Shown: piece by piece, positions 54,774 through 63,475 of the stretch
How positions within the stretch are numbered: the stretch's first letter is position 1
Layout: the number at the start of each line of letters is the position of its first letter
The notes under the pieces: generated by a model
Database searches by the model: none
The model's input: the letters and a program-made list of their open reading frames with translations, nothing else
What the model was told of the DNA's origin: nothing
Made by a program: the position numbers and the translations under genes
Source: an uncultured Tidjanibacter sp.
GTDB taxonomy: Bacteria > Bacteroidota > Bacteroidia > Bacteroidales > Rikenellaceae
Length of the DNA stretch: 64,000 nt
Reading direction: 5' to 3'
Assembly (NCBI GenBank): GCA_947852905.1
Contig: CANTVF010000001.1
Span: 310,001-374,000, forward strand

Positions 54774-56135
54774 TTAGCTCAACTCTTTAATCATCAAATT
54801 GATGCCGTCGGCAATCACAGCCTGCATTTCGGTCTTTGACGGATCGACGAATTCACACAAGGCAAAATCTTCGGGAAGTACTTCGTAAATTCCGAGATTT
54901 TCCATCTTATCTATGTCGCCGGCCATGCAGGCTTTAAGAAGGTAAAGCGGGTAAATGTCCATAGGCAGATAACGGTCGTAAAGTCCTGTTACCACCAATG
55001 CGCGTTTGCCGCCATGCAGATTCGTATCGAGATCGTATACCTTTCGGGGCATGAGCCATGAAAAGTAACTGTGCGAAACCGAAAATTTGTTGAAACGCGG
55101 TGCGATCCAACCGAGCAGCTCATATTTGTCGCCTTCCGGTATGACGGTCATCTGATTATGATACATGTCAATATAACTGTCCGCATCGGCCTTGCAACCG
55201 GTAAGCACGTTACCTATGATCATACGGAAACTGTCGCCGGCTGCCTGACGTTTGATACCCACGGCCGTAGCTATTTGTACAACGGGAGCGCCAACCATGA
55301 CAGTAACATATTTGGGATCAACTATTTCGGAACCGGTAACGGCTATCGTCTTGCGCATGTCTACCCTGCCGGTATTGAACAGGCGACCTATGACAGCTAC
55401 ATTCTGAATATCCACGGTCCACACAACCTCGCCCTTATTGATCGGATCGACATGATGTATCTGTACCCCTACGTTACCAGCCGGGTGGGGTCCTTCGAAC
55501 AAATGCTGTTCGGCACTGTTCAGGCGATTCAACACGCCCTGCTGACCGTTACGGAGGCCGATGTGCACCTTACCGTCGGTAAGTTTTTTCAGGACCTCGA
55601 TACCCTTGGCGAGATTGTCGTACTCGTTTTCAAGTACGAAATTCATGTCCGGCGCCAACGGAGCAGAATCGAATCCGGAAATGAAAATAGATTTAGGAGT
55701 GTCCGACGGATTGGCTATTATGCCGTAAGGCCGCTGTATTATCATCGGCCACAATCCGCTCTTAAGAAGTACATCGGTAATAGTTTCCCGCGTCGAATCG
55801 GCAGGCGACGCTACCTCGAATTTCTCATACTCCATAGTAGGATCGGCATCTATGACAACCGATAGTATCCTTCGCTTTTCTCCACGCCGTATCGCCGATA
55901 CCGTTCCGCTCACGGGCGATGTGAACAGTATCTGCGGACGAGCCTTGTCGAAAAACAGAGGTGTACCGGCTTTCACTTTACCACCCTCAGCTACGAGCAG
56001 TTTCGGGGTAATTCCGGGAAAGCTGTCAGGCACGACGGCATAGGTAGAGTACAGAGGCATTTCCACGCGCGTCCTCTGCGCTTCACCGACCAGCCGAATG
56101 TCCAGACCTCGTTTCAGTTTTATGACTTTCGACAT
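54774..56135 (-). CDS. nqrA: Na+-translocating NADH:quinone reductase subunit A
   Basis: 453 residues, cytoplasmic quinone-side subunit without cofactor. Marks are IKLKRGLDIRLVGEAQ, YAVVPDSFPGITPKLLV, GTPLFFDKARPQILFTSPVSG, the FEGPHPAGNVGVQIHHVDPI box and the C-terminal CEFVDPSKTEMQAVIADGI. First gene of the operon; a TAAATTTG element about 80 bases upstream (56215-56222) is a likely -7. Confidence 0.97.
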   Translation of the reverse strand: MSKVIKLKRGLDIRLVGEAQRTRVEMPLYSTYAVVPDSFPGITPKLLVAEGGKVKAGTPLFFDKARPQILFTSPVSGTVSAIRRGEKRRILSVVIDADPTMEYEKFEVASPADSTRETITDVLLKSGLWPMIIQRPYGIIANPSDTPKSIFISGFDSAPLAPDMNFVLENEYDNLAKGIEVLKKLTDGKVHIGLRNGQQGVLNRLNSAEQHLFEGPHPAGNVGVQIHHVDPINKGEVVWTVDIQNVAVIGRLFNTGRVDMRKTIAVTGSEIVDPKYVTVMVGAPVVQIATAVGIKRQAAGDSFRMIIGNVLTGCKADADSYIDMYHNQMTVIPEGDKYELLGWIAPRFNKFSVSHSYFSWLMPRKVYDLDTNLHGGKRALVVTGLYDRYLPMDIYPLYLLKACMAGDIDKMENLGIYEVLPEDFALCEFVDPSKTEMQAVIADGINLMIKELS

Positions 56136-56455
56136 ATTATGATTGAATTGGTATAAGTGTTTCGAAACAAATCCCTAAAAAGCTCTTAAAATCATCGTTT
56201 TTCGATTTCCACGGCAAATTTACGCTTATTTTTCAGTATTAAAACCCTTAATGTGATTTTTTTCACAGATAAATTTCACTATAATTTCGGATACCGATAT
56301 AAGTACCGAAACCACGTCGGGACATTACCGGCAGTGACAAACCGCCACGATAGCAAACAGCCCTCGGTTCATGGTCCGTCACGTCTTGCGAGCAATAAAT
56401 ATTATGATCTCGTCCAGACCATTTAGGACGGTTTTTCATACCTTTGTAACCGGCA
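56136..56455. other. Divergent region between nqrA and tatD-like genes
   Basis: 320 bases with no credible gene. It includes the probable nqr promoter element TAAATTTG (56222-56215, minus strand) without a matching TTG. No plus-strand promoter is evident before 56456. The rest (56223-56455) shows nothing else assignable. Confidence 0.5.
56215..56222 (-). promoter_or_regulatory. -7 element of the nqr operon
   Basis: TAAATTTG read on the minus strand, 80 bases before the nqrA ATG; a leader of about 70 bases is implied. Confidence 0.45.
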
Positions 56456-57103
56456 ATGACTCCATTCATAGACATACATACGCATTCGACGACACCTTCC
56501 GCAAATGACACAATAACGATACGGAATTATCGTGTCGGATATGACGATGCTCTACCCGCCAGACCGTTTTCGGCAGGAGTACACCCGTGGGATGCGGCAA
56601 CAGTCGCCCTATCGGAGGCTGAAAGGTTTTTGAACATATGCGACTGCGTAGCGATAGGAGAAATCGGAATAGATAAATCCAAAGAATACACCGACTCTCA
56701 GACACCCATGTTTGAAATGCAACTGTCGGTAGCCGAACGACGCGGCCTGCCGATAATCATACATTGCGTCAAAGCCTTCGAAGAGGTCATGTCGATACTC
56801 GGAAAGTACGAACTGCCCGCCGTCATATTCCACGGTTATATAGGCAACCGAATACAGACTGCACGTATCGCCGAAAGAGGTTATTTCATATCGGCAGGCA
56901 CACGGTCGTTCGCCTCACCCAAAACCGTTGAATCGCTCAAGCATTTTCCATCAGACCGTCTGTTTCTCGAAACGGACGATTCGACGGCAACGATAAGCGA
57001 TATGTACGACTCGGCAGCACATTTACTGGGACTGGAATCGGACAATCTGAAAGCCATTTTATACGATAACTTCACAAAAATATTTCCACGGATACGACTA
57101 TGA
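56456..57103 (+). CDS. TatD-family metal-dependent hydrolase
   Basis: 215 residues, shorter than typical TatD (about 260). The metal site opens with DIHTHS (HxH), followed by FSAGVHPWDA, AIGEIGID (Glu), LPIIIHCVKAFEE (His), VIFHGYIGN (His) and LFLETDD (Asp). Family members are 3'-5' DNases or aminoacyl deacylases. The start begins directly on the first strand, as in compact members. Its end overlaps tcdA by 4 bases. Confidence 0.9.
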   Translation: MTPFIDIHTHSTTPSANDTITIRNYRVGYDDALPARPFSAGVHPWDAATVALSEAERFLNICDCVAIGEIGIDKSKEYTDSQTPMFEMQLSVAERRGLPIIIHCVKAFEEVMSILGKYELPAVIFHGYIGNRIQTARIAERGYFISAGTRSFASPKTVESLKHFPSDRLFLETDDSTATISDMYDSAAHLLGLESDNLKAILYDNFTKIFPRIRL

Positions 57104-57819
57104 GTTGGCTCGAAAGAACGGAACTGTTATTGGGCGAAGAAAAGACCGCCATTCTCCGACAGACGCACGTACTCGTAGTCGGCTTGGGAGGCGTAGGCGC
57201 TTATGCCGCGGAAATGTTGTGCCGGGCAGGTATAGGACAACTTACGATAGCAGATGCCGACACTGTGAGTGTCAGCAATATAAACAGGCAACTCGTAGCG
57301 CTAAATTCTACCATAGGCCGACATAAGACGCAAGTCATGGCCGAAAGACTGCTCGACATAAATCCGAATTTGAAACTGACTGTAGTAGACCGTTTCATAA
57401 AGGACGATGCAACGTTTGAATTGCTTGACAGCGACAGCTTCGATTACGTTGTAGACGCGATAGACACCCTTTCGCCCAAAGCACACTTAATCAAGGGTGC
57501 TCTCGACCGCCATATACCTATCGTCAGTTCCATGGGATCGGGAGCCAAAACCGATCCTACGATGGTCGAAATAGCCGACATAGCGCGAACACACCACTGT
57601 CCTCTCGCCCACATGCTCCGCAAACGATTGCACAAGATGGGTATACATACGGGCTTTTATGCCGTATTTTCGGCCGAAAAAGTGCGTGAAGGCGCCATGA
57701 TAATCGAAGAACAGACAAACAAGAAGTCCAATACCGGAACAATCTCGTATATGCCTGCCGTATTCGGGTGTTGTTGCGCATCGGTCGTAATCCGTGACCT
57801 ATTGGGTGAAATGAGATAG
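57100..57819 (+). CDS. tcdA: tRNA threonylcarbamoyladenosine dehydratase TcdA-like (ThiF/E1 fold)
   Basis: 239 residues. The E1-like ATP-binding domain has VVGLGGVGAYAAEMLCRAGIG, DADTVSVSNINRQLVA, and ERLLDINPNLKL, with the TcdA marks VVDAIDTLSPKAHLI and SSMGSGAKTDPTMVEIADIARTHHCPLAHMLRKRL. It cyclises t6A37 to ct6A in tRNAs. The ATG overlaps the TatD stop (ATGA). A CxxA/CCCA element near the C-terminus (FGCCCASVV) is present. Confidence 0.92.
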   Translation: MSWLERTELLLGEEKTAILRQTHVLVVGLGGVGAYAAEMLCRAGIGQLTIADADTVSVSNINRQLVALNSTIGRHKTQVMAERLLDINPNLKLTVVDRFIKDDATFELLDSDSFDYVVDAIDTLSPKAHLIKGALDRHIPIVSSMGSGAKTDPTMVEIADIARTHHCPLAHMLRKRLHKMGIHTGFYAVFSAEKVREGAMIIEEQTNKKSNTGTISYMPAVFGCCCASVVIRDLLGEMR

Positions 57820-57850
57820 TCGCATGCAATTACAAACAAAACAAGCTGAT

Positions 57851-58786
57851 ATGAAGAAAATAGTTTTTCTGGACGAATATAGTCTGAACGGAGCCGACCT
57901 GTCCGGCATAAAATGTCAGGGCGATTATACCGGTTATGAATTTACAGCCCCGGAGCAAGTGATCGAAAGAGCCCGCGATGCCGAGATAATCATTGTCAAC
58001 AAAGTGAAGCTGACCGCTGAAATAATTGCGGCGCTGCCCAAACTCGAACTTATCTGCGAAGCAGCTACAGGAGTGGATAATATAGATACCGCTGCAGCAG
58101 CGGCAAGAGGAATACCGGTACGCAATGCCAAGGGATATTCGACCCATTCAGTAGCCGAAGCTACTCTCGGAGGCGCGATAAGCATGTTGCGCGAAGTGAT
58201 ATATTACGACAGGTTCGTAAAAGACGGCTCATATTCCGCTTCTCCCCGCTTGTTCAATTACGACCGCCCAACCCGCCAGTTGCACGGACGACATTGGGGC
58301 ATAGTCGGTCTCGGTGCCATAGGACACGAAGTGGCCCGCCTCGCTTCGGCATTCGGTTGCGAAGTCGCATACCATTCCGTATCCGGATCGAAACGCGAGG
58401 AGATTTATCCGGAAAAGAGCCTTGCGGAACTGCTCGCATGGGCGGACATAGTTTCATTACACTCACCGCTGAACGACAAGACACGTAATCTCATAGGCAC
58501 GGAAGAACTTAAAATAATGCGCCCTCATGCCATACTTATCAATGTGGCACGCGGTGGTATAGTCAACGAACGAGCGCTTGCCGATGCGTTGAATGACAAC
58601 ATAATAGCCGGAGCCGTAATAGACGTGTTCTCGAAAGAGCCGCTCGAAGAGGCTAATCCATTGTTTAGTGTCAAAGATAAATATAAGTTGTTGTTGTCGC
58701 CGCATAACGCATGGTCGGCCGAAGAGTCTATCGCAAATTTGGTCGATTCCATATCCGACAACATCAGGACTTTCCTGCAAGCCTGA
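57851..58786 (+). CDS. D-2-hydroxyacid dehydrogenase
   Basis: 311 residues, NAD-dependent, HprA/glycerate-dehydrogenase type. The Rossmann loop is HWGIVGLGAIGHEVARLASAFG; active-site marks are INVARGGIVNERALADAL (Arg), VIDVFSKEPLEEANPL (Glu) and SPHNAWSAEES (His). Candidates for substrate are glycerate, lactate or hydroxypyruvate; none can be chosen. I prefer the ATG at 57851 (MKKIVFLDEYSLN) over 57824. Spacing to tcdA is 31 bases. Confidence 0.9.
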   Translation: MKKIVFLDEYSLNGADLSGIKCQGDYTGYEFTAPEQVIERARDAEIIIVNKVKLTAEIIAALPKLELICEAATGVDNIDTAAAAARGIPVRNAKGYSTHSVAEATLGGAISMLREVIYYDRFVKDGSYSASPRLFNYDRPTRQLHGRHWGIVGLGAIGHEVARLASAFGCEVAYHSVSGSKREEIYPEKSLAELLAWADIVSLHSPLNDKTRNLIGTEELKIMRPHAILINVARGGIVNERALADALNDNIIAGAVIDVFSKEPLEEANPLFSVKDKYKLLLSPHNAWSAEESIANLVDSISDNIRTFLQA

Positions 58787-58806
58787 AAAAACATGACAAT
58801 ACGAGG

Positions 58807-58845
58807 GGTGCGCCAAAACTTAACGTTTTGACGCACCACCTTTAA
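58807..58845 (+). terminator. Hairpin after the dehydrogenase gene
   Basis: GGTGCG-CAAAAC pairs with GTTTTG-CGCACC with one mismatch, a five-base loop, then CACCTTTAA. A probable terminator. Confidence 0.65.
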
Positions 58846-58975
58846 AGTGTATAAGAACGGGGTCAACACGGGATGTGGGTGACAGGAATTACCATAAAAA
58901 ATGACTCAACTAACCCGAATCACTATAGAAACAAAGTAGATTGCCCGTTAAAACACTCCATTCTTAGCTTTTGTA

Positions 58976-59557
58976 TTACCGCAATTTTACTTTGGCCCTT
59001 ATACGGCTTAGACTGACTGGTGTTATACCGAGATATGAAGCGAGATACTCCAACGGTATGCGTTGCAATAATTCCGGATTGTTTTTCAACAAAACCTCAT
59101 AACGCTCCGAAGCTGTAGTAAACAACAATGGAATCAGTTTTTCTTCCGTTGCCAGAAACTCCCGCTCGGCAAACTTACGTCCCCAGTTCGCCACGTTAAC
59201 ATCCTGTTCAAACAGACTATACAGATTACCCCTATCCAATCGGTACAAAACGGAATCTTCCAAAAGTTCTACAGTTTCGTAACCGTATTCGTCACTTACA
59301 TAACTGCGTAACGATACCAAAGCGGTGCCTTCTCCGCCTATCCAGAACGTCACCTCCCTGCCGTCGATCGGGATATAGGCACGCGCGATTCCCTGTCCGA
59401 TAAAAAACACGGAGGTTTCCACCTTGCCGGCTTCCAGAATGCGGAAACCTTTAGGATATTCTACAACAGACATACACGAAATGAGTTTGTCAGCCGACGT
59501 TTCCGGCATCGGATATATTTTATTCAATATATCCGACGGTGTCATTTTTACATTCAT
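58976..59557 (-). CDS. Crp/Fnr-family cNMP-binding regulator
   Basis: 193 residues. A cyclic-nucleotide-binding-type beta barrel covers about residues 20-130 (YPKGFRILEAGKVETSVFFIGQGIARAYI). The C-terminal part has a short helix-turn-helix (IPLEYLASYLGITPVSLSRIRAKV), the recognition helix reading TPVSLSRIR. No Fe-S cysteines near the N-terminus, so it is not an Fnr oxygen sensor. It is divergent from the SMR exporter gene 110 bases away and may control it. Confidence 0.88.
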   Translation of the reverse strand: MNVKMTPSDILNKIYPMPETSADKLISCMSVVEYPKGFRILEAGKVETSVFFIGQGIARAYIPIDGREVTFWIGGEGTALVSLRSYVSDEYGYETVELLEDSVLYRLDRGNLYSLFEQDVNVANWGRKFAEREFLATEEKLIPLLFTTASERYEVLLKNNPELLQRIPLEYLASYLGITPVSLSRIRAKVKLR

Positions 59558-59667
59558 TGCCTTGCTTCAAAATATGATATTACGTCAGTTGTTTTTATCA
59601 AATGTAAAGAGCCGGACAGAATGGAAAAGTTAGCTTTGCCGCATCATAATAAATCATACGGCATACA

Positions 59668-59988
59668 ATGAACTGGCTTATTTTAATTATCGCCGGACTG
59701 TTTGAAGTCGGCTTCACATTCTGTCTCGGAAAACTCAGGGGAGCTTCAGGCGCGGAATTTTACCTATGGATATCCGGATTCATAATTTGCATAATTCTGA
59801 GCATGTCACTCTTAGCCAAGGCCGCTCACACCATTCCATTAGGTACGGCATACCCGGTATGGACCGGCATAGGTGCCGTCGGAACCGTAATAGTCGGCAT
59901 ACTTGTTTTCCACGAACCGGTATCGTTTCTTCGTCTGTTCTTCATCGCCACTCTCATAATATCCGTGATAGGATTGAAAATGGTATGA
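59668..59988 (+). CDS. SMR-family small multidrug/guanidinium exporter
   Basis: 106 residues with four membrane helices. The conserved membrane Glu is in IAGLFEVGFTFCLGK (Glu13), and AYPVWTGIGAVGTVIVGILVF is the third to fourth helix signature of the family. It works as an antiparallel dimer exchanging protons for small cations. SugE/Gdx (guanidinium) and EmrE types are both possible. Divergent from a Crp-like gene and 15 bases from the convergent beta-lactamase. Confidence 0.9.
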   Translation: MNWLILIIAGLFEVGFTFCLGKLRGASGAEFYLWISGFIICIILSMSLLAKAAHTIPLGTAYPVWTGIGAVGTVIVGILVFHEPVSFLRLFFIATLIISVIGLKMV

Positions 59989-60003
59989 ATATAGCCCGAT
60001 AGC

Positions 60004-60915
60004 TCATAATGTTTTCACATAATCGTAAACGGCAGCGGATATATCTGCTATAATCCGGGACGTATCCGATTCGCTTTCGGCCGAGTCCTTCACGAAAACC
60101 GCAATAGTATATCTGTGTCCGTTAGGCAACATTACGAAACCTATGTCATTGCAACCTATTATACGCCCATGATCGTTTCGGTCTCCAGTACCAGTCTTAT
60201 GTCCTACGACTACAGGTTCCGATTGTAGCGGCGCAAGCAGACGATTTTTTCCGGTATCGCACCCTATCATGGTCTCGACAATAAATTGACGGCCAGCATC
60301 GGAAAGTATTCGACCGCATACAAGAGCTTCCAATAGGGTCGCTGAATCTAAAGGAAAAGTCCAATTATCGTAGCATAACAGCATATCTCTGTGCATATCT
60401 GCTTCCGTCGCCGTTATGGCGAAATTACGATATCCCAAAGCTCGGACGAATGCATCCGTTGCCCCGACGCCGCCAGTATACCCGAACAGAATATCGCAAG
60501 CATTGTTATCGCTCAACTGTAACGTATACGTCAATAGTTCAGCTATGGTAAACTCGCCTCCGCTGGGATACCTGTCCCGCAATGGACTGTAAGTATCCGG
60601 TTTCATATCTGCGGCATCAACATATATAGGGGTCGACAGCGGTAGGTCATGTCGTTCCATATAGTCGACAACGGCCAGTGCCTGATGAAACTTGAAGACA
60701 CTCATCATCGGATAACGCCGGTCGTCATTGATAACAAGAGTATCTTTACCGTCTATTATAACAGCTATCCCGACCTGCATGTTCTTATCGGATATTATTG
60801 ACAGCAATTTCTCCTTCAACACCTGTGCGCCGTTCTGAGCCATTACCGACGGCAACGATGTCAATGCAATAGCTAACGCTACCGCTATAGTTTTTAAAGA
60901 CGGGTAAACTCTCAT
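60004..60915 (-). CDS. Class A beta-lactamase, A2-like
   Basis: 303 residues with a signal peptide (MRVYPSLKTIAVALAIALTSLPSVMAQ). The active-site Ser is Ser72 (SVFK, Lys75), the SDN loop is Ser135-Asp136-Asn137, the general base Glu171 is in TEADMH, where His175 takes the place of the common Asn170, and the KTG box is Lys240-Gly242 (HKTGTGDRND). This is the pattern of the CblA/CepA/PER branch found in Bacteroidota. It hydrolyses beta-lactams in the periplasm. There is no mobile element next to it. Confidence 0.94.
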   Translation of the reverse strand: MRVYPSLKTIAVALAIALTSLPSVMAQNGAQVLKEKLLSIISDKNMQVGIAVIIDGKDTLVINDDRRYPMMSVFKFHQALAVVDYMERHDLPLSTPIYVDAADMKPDTYSPLRDRYPSGGEFTIAELLTYTLQLSDNNACDILFGYTGGVGATDAFVRALGYRNFAITATEADMHRDMLLCYDNWTFPLDSATLLEALVCGRILSDAGRQFIVETMIGCDTGKNRLLAPLQSEPVVVGHKTGTGDRNDHGRIIGCNDIGFVMLPNGHRYTIAVFVKDSAESESDTSRIIADISAAVYDYVKTL

Positions 60916-60934
60916 AATTTAATTGCAAACAATC

Positions 60935-60966
60935 GGCGGGGACGGTATTTCATTACCGTTCCCGCC
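60935..60966 (-). terminator. Terminator downstream of the OstA-like gene
   Basis: GGCGGGGACGGTA and TACCGTTCCCGCC pair with one mismatch-type pair around TTTCAT. On the minus strand it lies 36 bases past the OstA-like stop, followed by GATTGTTTG. Confidence 0.65.
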
Positions 60967-61001
60967 TCTGTATAACATTAATAATATTAGTTTTCCGATC
61001 T

Positions 61002-63434
61002 CTATCGCATTCCGCTGCCGGATTTATTCAAATTGCCCGGCCATACTTGCATCTGCATACGTCTTACCGTCTCCTGAGCGTCCAACGACAACTCTTCGTC
61101 TCTGTCTCGCCATATACCCTCTTCTATCAATTCGAGCCGGTACCGGTCGATACTTTCCGTCAACGGGAACTGCGGAAGCGGAAGTTCTTCGTATTCCCGT
61201 CGTTGCGAAGGCTTTACTTTTCTATTGAAAACGTCACGTTTAAACGGACGGCGGTCTATCTCCCACACGAAGTTCTCCAGCCGCTGTTCCTGCGACTCCG
61301 GAATCATATCCATAGGGTAAAGTATATATTCGAGATCTGTCCGGAAAACTATCTCCTCCACTTCCTGTCCAGATATGAAAAACGTCATGTCGGAACATTT
61401 CATGTCAAGAAATCCCTGAAACGCCTTAGTTTTCTCGTCCTGCATGTAATACAATGTCTTGGCATTGCCGTTGATATCGGTACGATACATCTCGTTATCC
61501 CTGAACAGCGCGACTATCTCCTTGCCGGAAATCTGATTGTAATGTTCCTCGTCGAGCTCCGAACACATCACCGGATTGCCGTGCGCATCTCCGCCTGTGA
61601 ATACAGCTTTGTCGAGTGCTTCGTCTTTGGCATAAATCACAGCCACATCCGAAGTTATCTGATTACCGCCATTCCACATTACCGGATCTATGAACAGATG
61701 CGCCGTCGTATCGCGCGAAAAAGCCACGATCGAATCGCATACGGCCTGCATGTCCGAACGATATATTTTAACATTCCTGTATCCTACCACTACACGCTCC
61801 TGTTCTTCCTCCTGCACTGTGGTTTCTTCGGCATTCTCATTCGTATCAGACGTAACGTCTGCGTCGTCCATCCGAGTATCGCTTTCCGTCGTATCGTCTT
61901 CAGGAGCTACTGTCTCGACTTGCTCGCCTTCGGCAACAGTATCTGCAACAGGCTCTACTGAAGTTTTCAGACCGCCTTGCCGTGCCAGTCGTCGTGCTTC
62001 TCGCCTCGCCTGACGTTCTCGTTTTCTGGCTTCCCGCAACTCCTTACGGGTAGGTTTCGCTGCAGGCGTATCGGTAAATGTTTCTGTCGCCGTAGTTTCA
62101 TCCTGTATTATTTCTGAATCGTTCCCGTCATCGGACACCTCTGACGACTCTAACCCTTCAGCGATAATGCCGTTTTCCTGTCCCTGCACCTCAGCGACCT
62201 CCGACTGCATTTCGGCATTCTTGTTATCCGCAACCGCATCAGATACCGAAGTTTCCGATACGTTATTGTCCGTCGTCTCGTTATGTGCGACTGTCTGTTC
62301 TCCGCCGTTCGGCTTTATAAGCTCCTCGCCGCTGTCCTGTTCTTCTTCCGCCTTTTTATTTCCTATATAGTCAGCGCTGTATACGCTGGTGGAGTCTATG
62401 ACATACAGGAAAATGGAATCTGCGCGCATATACAACGAATCTGCACCTTGCGAGAAATTGATAACCGAAGGGTTTTCCGTCAACAACGCATCTCCGGTCT
62501 GTCCCCAATAACGTCCGTAATCGCCGAAGGCCAGAACATCATGTCCCTTGTCGAATATCTGTATGTCGCGTCTGAGTATCACATCCTCGGTATCGGAATG
62601 AAAATCTATATCTTCGGCCCACATCTCCTGATCGGCAGACAACACATATGCATCGGACATGAAGTGGTAATGATCGGCGGCAGTATCGTACCAACCGCTG
62701 TCGGCACTAAGTATCTCGCCCTTATCGTTCCATATATATGTCTTCAGATAAAAGGTAGCTATCTCGGTATCCATATTGAAACCGAGCGAATCGGAACGTA
62801 TCTGATAGGTAGAATCACGCAGTTCCACATTGCCTACACACACGGCATCGCGCGTATCGCCGTAATAATATCCGCGCTCGGATTCGAGCAACATTTCCCG
62901 CTGGCTTATTGTACCTCCGCCGAAATATTCTCCTATGTTGTCGAGCGTATTATACTTGAAATAATATGTATAAAGCGTAGCATCGCCGTCTATCATTTTA
63001 ATCAACGGCGAAAATACTTCGGCCGTATTCGTGATTCCGTCGTACAATACCCTATCGCCATATACGTAAGTGCTGTCCTTGTTGATAAGTACGTTTTCGA
63101 AACATTCGATCTTGTTGACATTGTACTGTATCGCACTGTCGCAAGTCAGTACGGCGCCGTTATGGTAGGCCACCACATTTCCTATGAACACATAACCGGT
63201 AGAATCGCCCAACTTGATCGGCCGCATTCGCTTGGACTTTATATTGACGATGGTCTTCTCTTCCGAACGATTGCTTTTCGTAGGCCGAACGGAAGACGTT
63301 GTGTCGCGTCGCAGTGTAGCTATCGAATCTTTCCGATCGTCGGCAGCCCCCGCAAGCGGCGAAGGCTCCTGCGCGAATACACCAAAAAAAACGGAAGCAA
63401 TTACTATGGATATTACCGTATTGCGTATCTTCAT
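61002..63434 (-). CDS. OstA-like LPS-transport periplasmic protein
   Basis: 810 residues with a signal peptide (MKIRNTVISIVIASVFFGVFA). Residues about 60-250 form the OstA/LptA-type beta-jelly-roll repeats (SDTAIQY, VLINKDSTYVYGDRVLYD, EVFSPLIKMIDGDATLYTYYFKYNTL). From about 358 to 546 a low-complexity linker rich in Glu, Asp, Thr and Ser contains a basic block (RKELREARKRERQARREARR). Another OstA-like section continues to about 740. The C-terminus is rich in acidic and Arg residues. It likely carries lipopolysaccharide through the periplasm. Paired with the SurA-like gene. Confidence 0.85.
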   Translation of the reverse strand: MKIRNTVISIVIASVFFGVFAQEPSPLAGAADDRKDSIATLRRDTTSSVRPTKSNRSEEKTIVNIKSKRMRPIKLGDSTGYVFIGNVVAYHNGAVLTCDSAIQYNVNKIECFENVLINKDSTYVYGDRVLYDGITNTAEVFSPLIKMIDGDATLYTYYFKYNTLDNIGEYFGGGTISQREMLLESERGYYYGDTRDAVCVGNVELRDSTYQIRSDSLGFNMDTEIATFYLKTYIWNDKGEILSADSGWYDTAADHYHFMSDAYVLSADQEMWAEDIDFHSDTEDVILRRDIQIFDKGHDVLAFGDYGRYWGQTGDALLTENPSVINFSQGADSLYMRADSIFLYVIDSTSVYSADYIGNKKAEEEQDSGEELIKPNGGEQTVAHNETTDNNVSETSVSDAVADNKNAEMQSEVAEVQGQENGIIAEGLESSEVSDDGNDSEIIQDETTATETFTDTPAAKPTRKELREARKRERQARREARRLARQGGLKTSVEPVADTVAEGEQVETVAPEDDTTESDTRMDDADVTSDTNENAEETTVQEEEQERVVVGYRNVKIYRSDMQAVCDSIVAFSRDTTAHLFIDPVMWNGGNQITSDVAVIYAKDEALDKAVFTGGDAHGNPVMCSELDEEHYNQISGKEIVALFRDNEMYRTDINGNAKTLYYMQDEKTKAFQGFLDMKCSDMTFFISGQEVEEIVFRTDLEYILYPMDMIPESQEQRLENFVWEIDRRPFKRDVFNRKVKPSQRREYEELPLPQFPLTESIDRYRLELIEEGIWRDRDEELSLDAQETVRRMQMQVWPGNLNKSGSGMR

Positions 63435-63475
63435 CTCACTTTATGACGTAATTGTGCGAGGAATATATACCGAAA

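Noticed and set aside
56263-56511. An 82-codon minus-strand frame upstream of the TatD-like gene
   Set aside because: It overlaps the start of the real TatD gene and shows no protein-family feature.
59668-60915. A mobile resistance cassette
   Set aside because: No transposase, integron site or flanking repeat is visible around the exporter and beta-lactamase.
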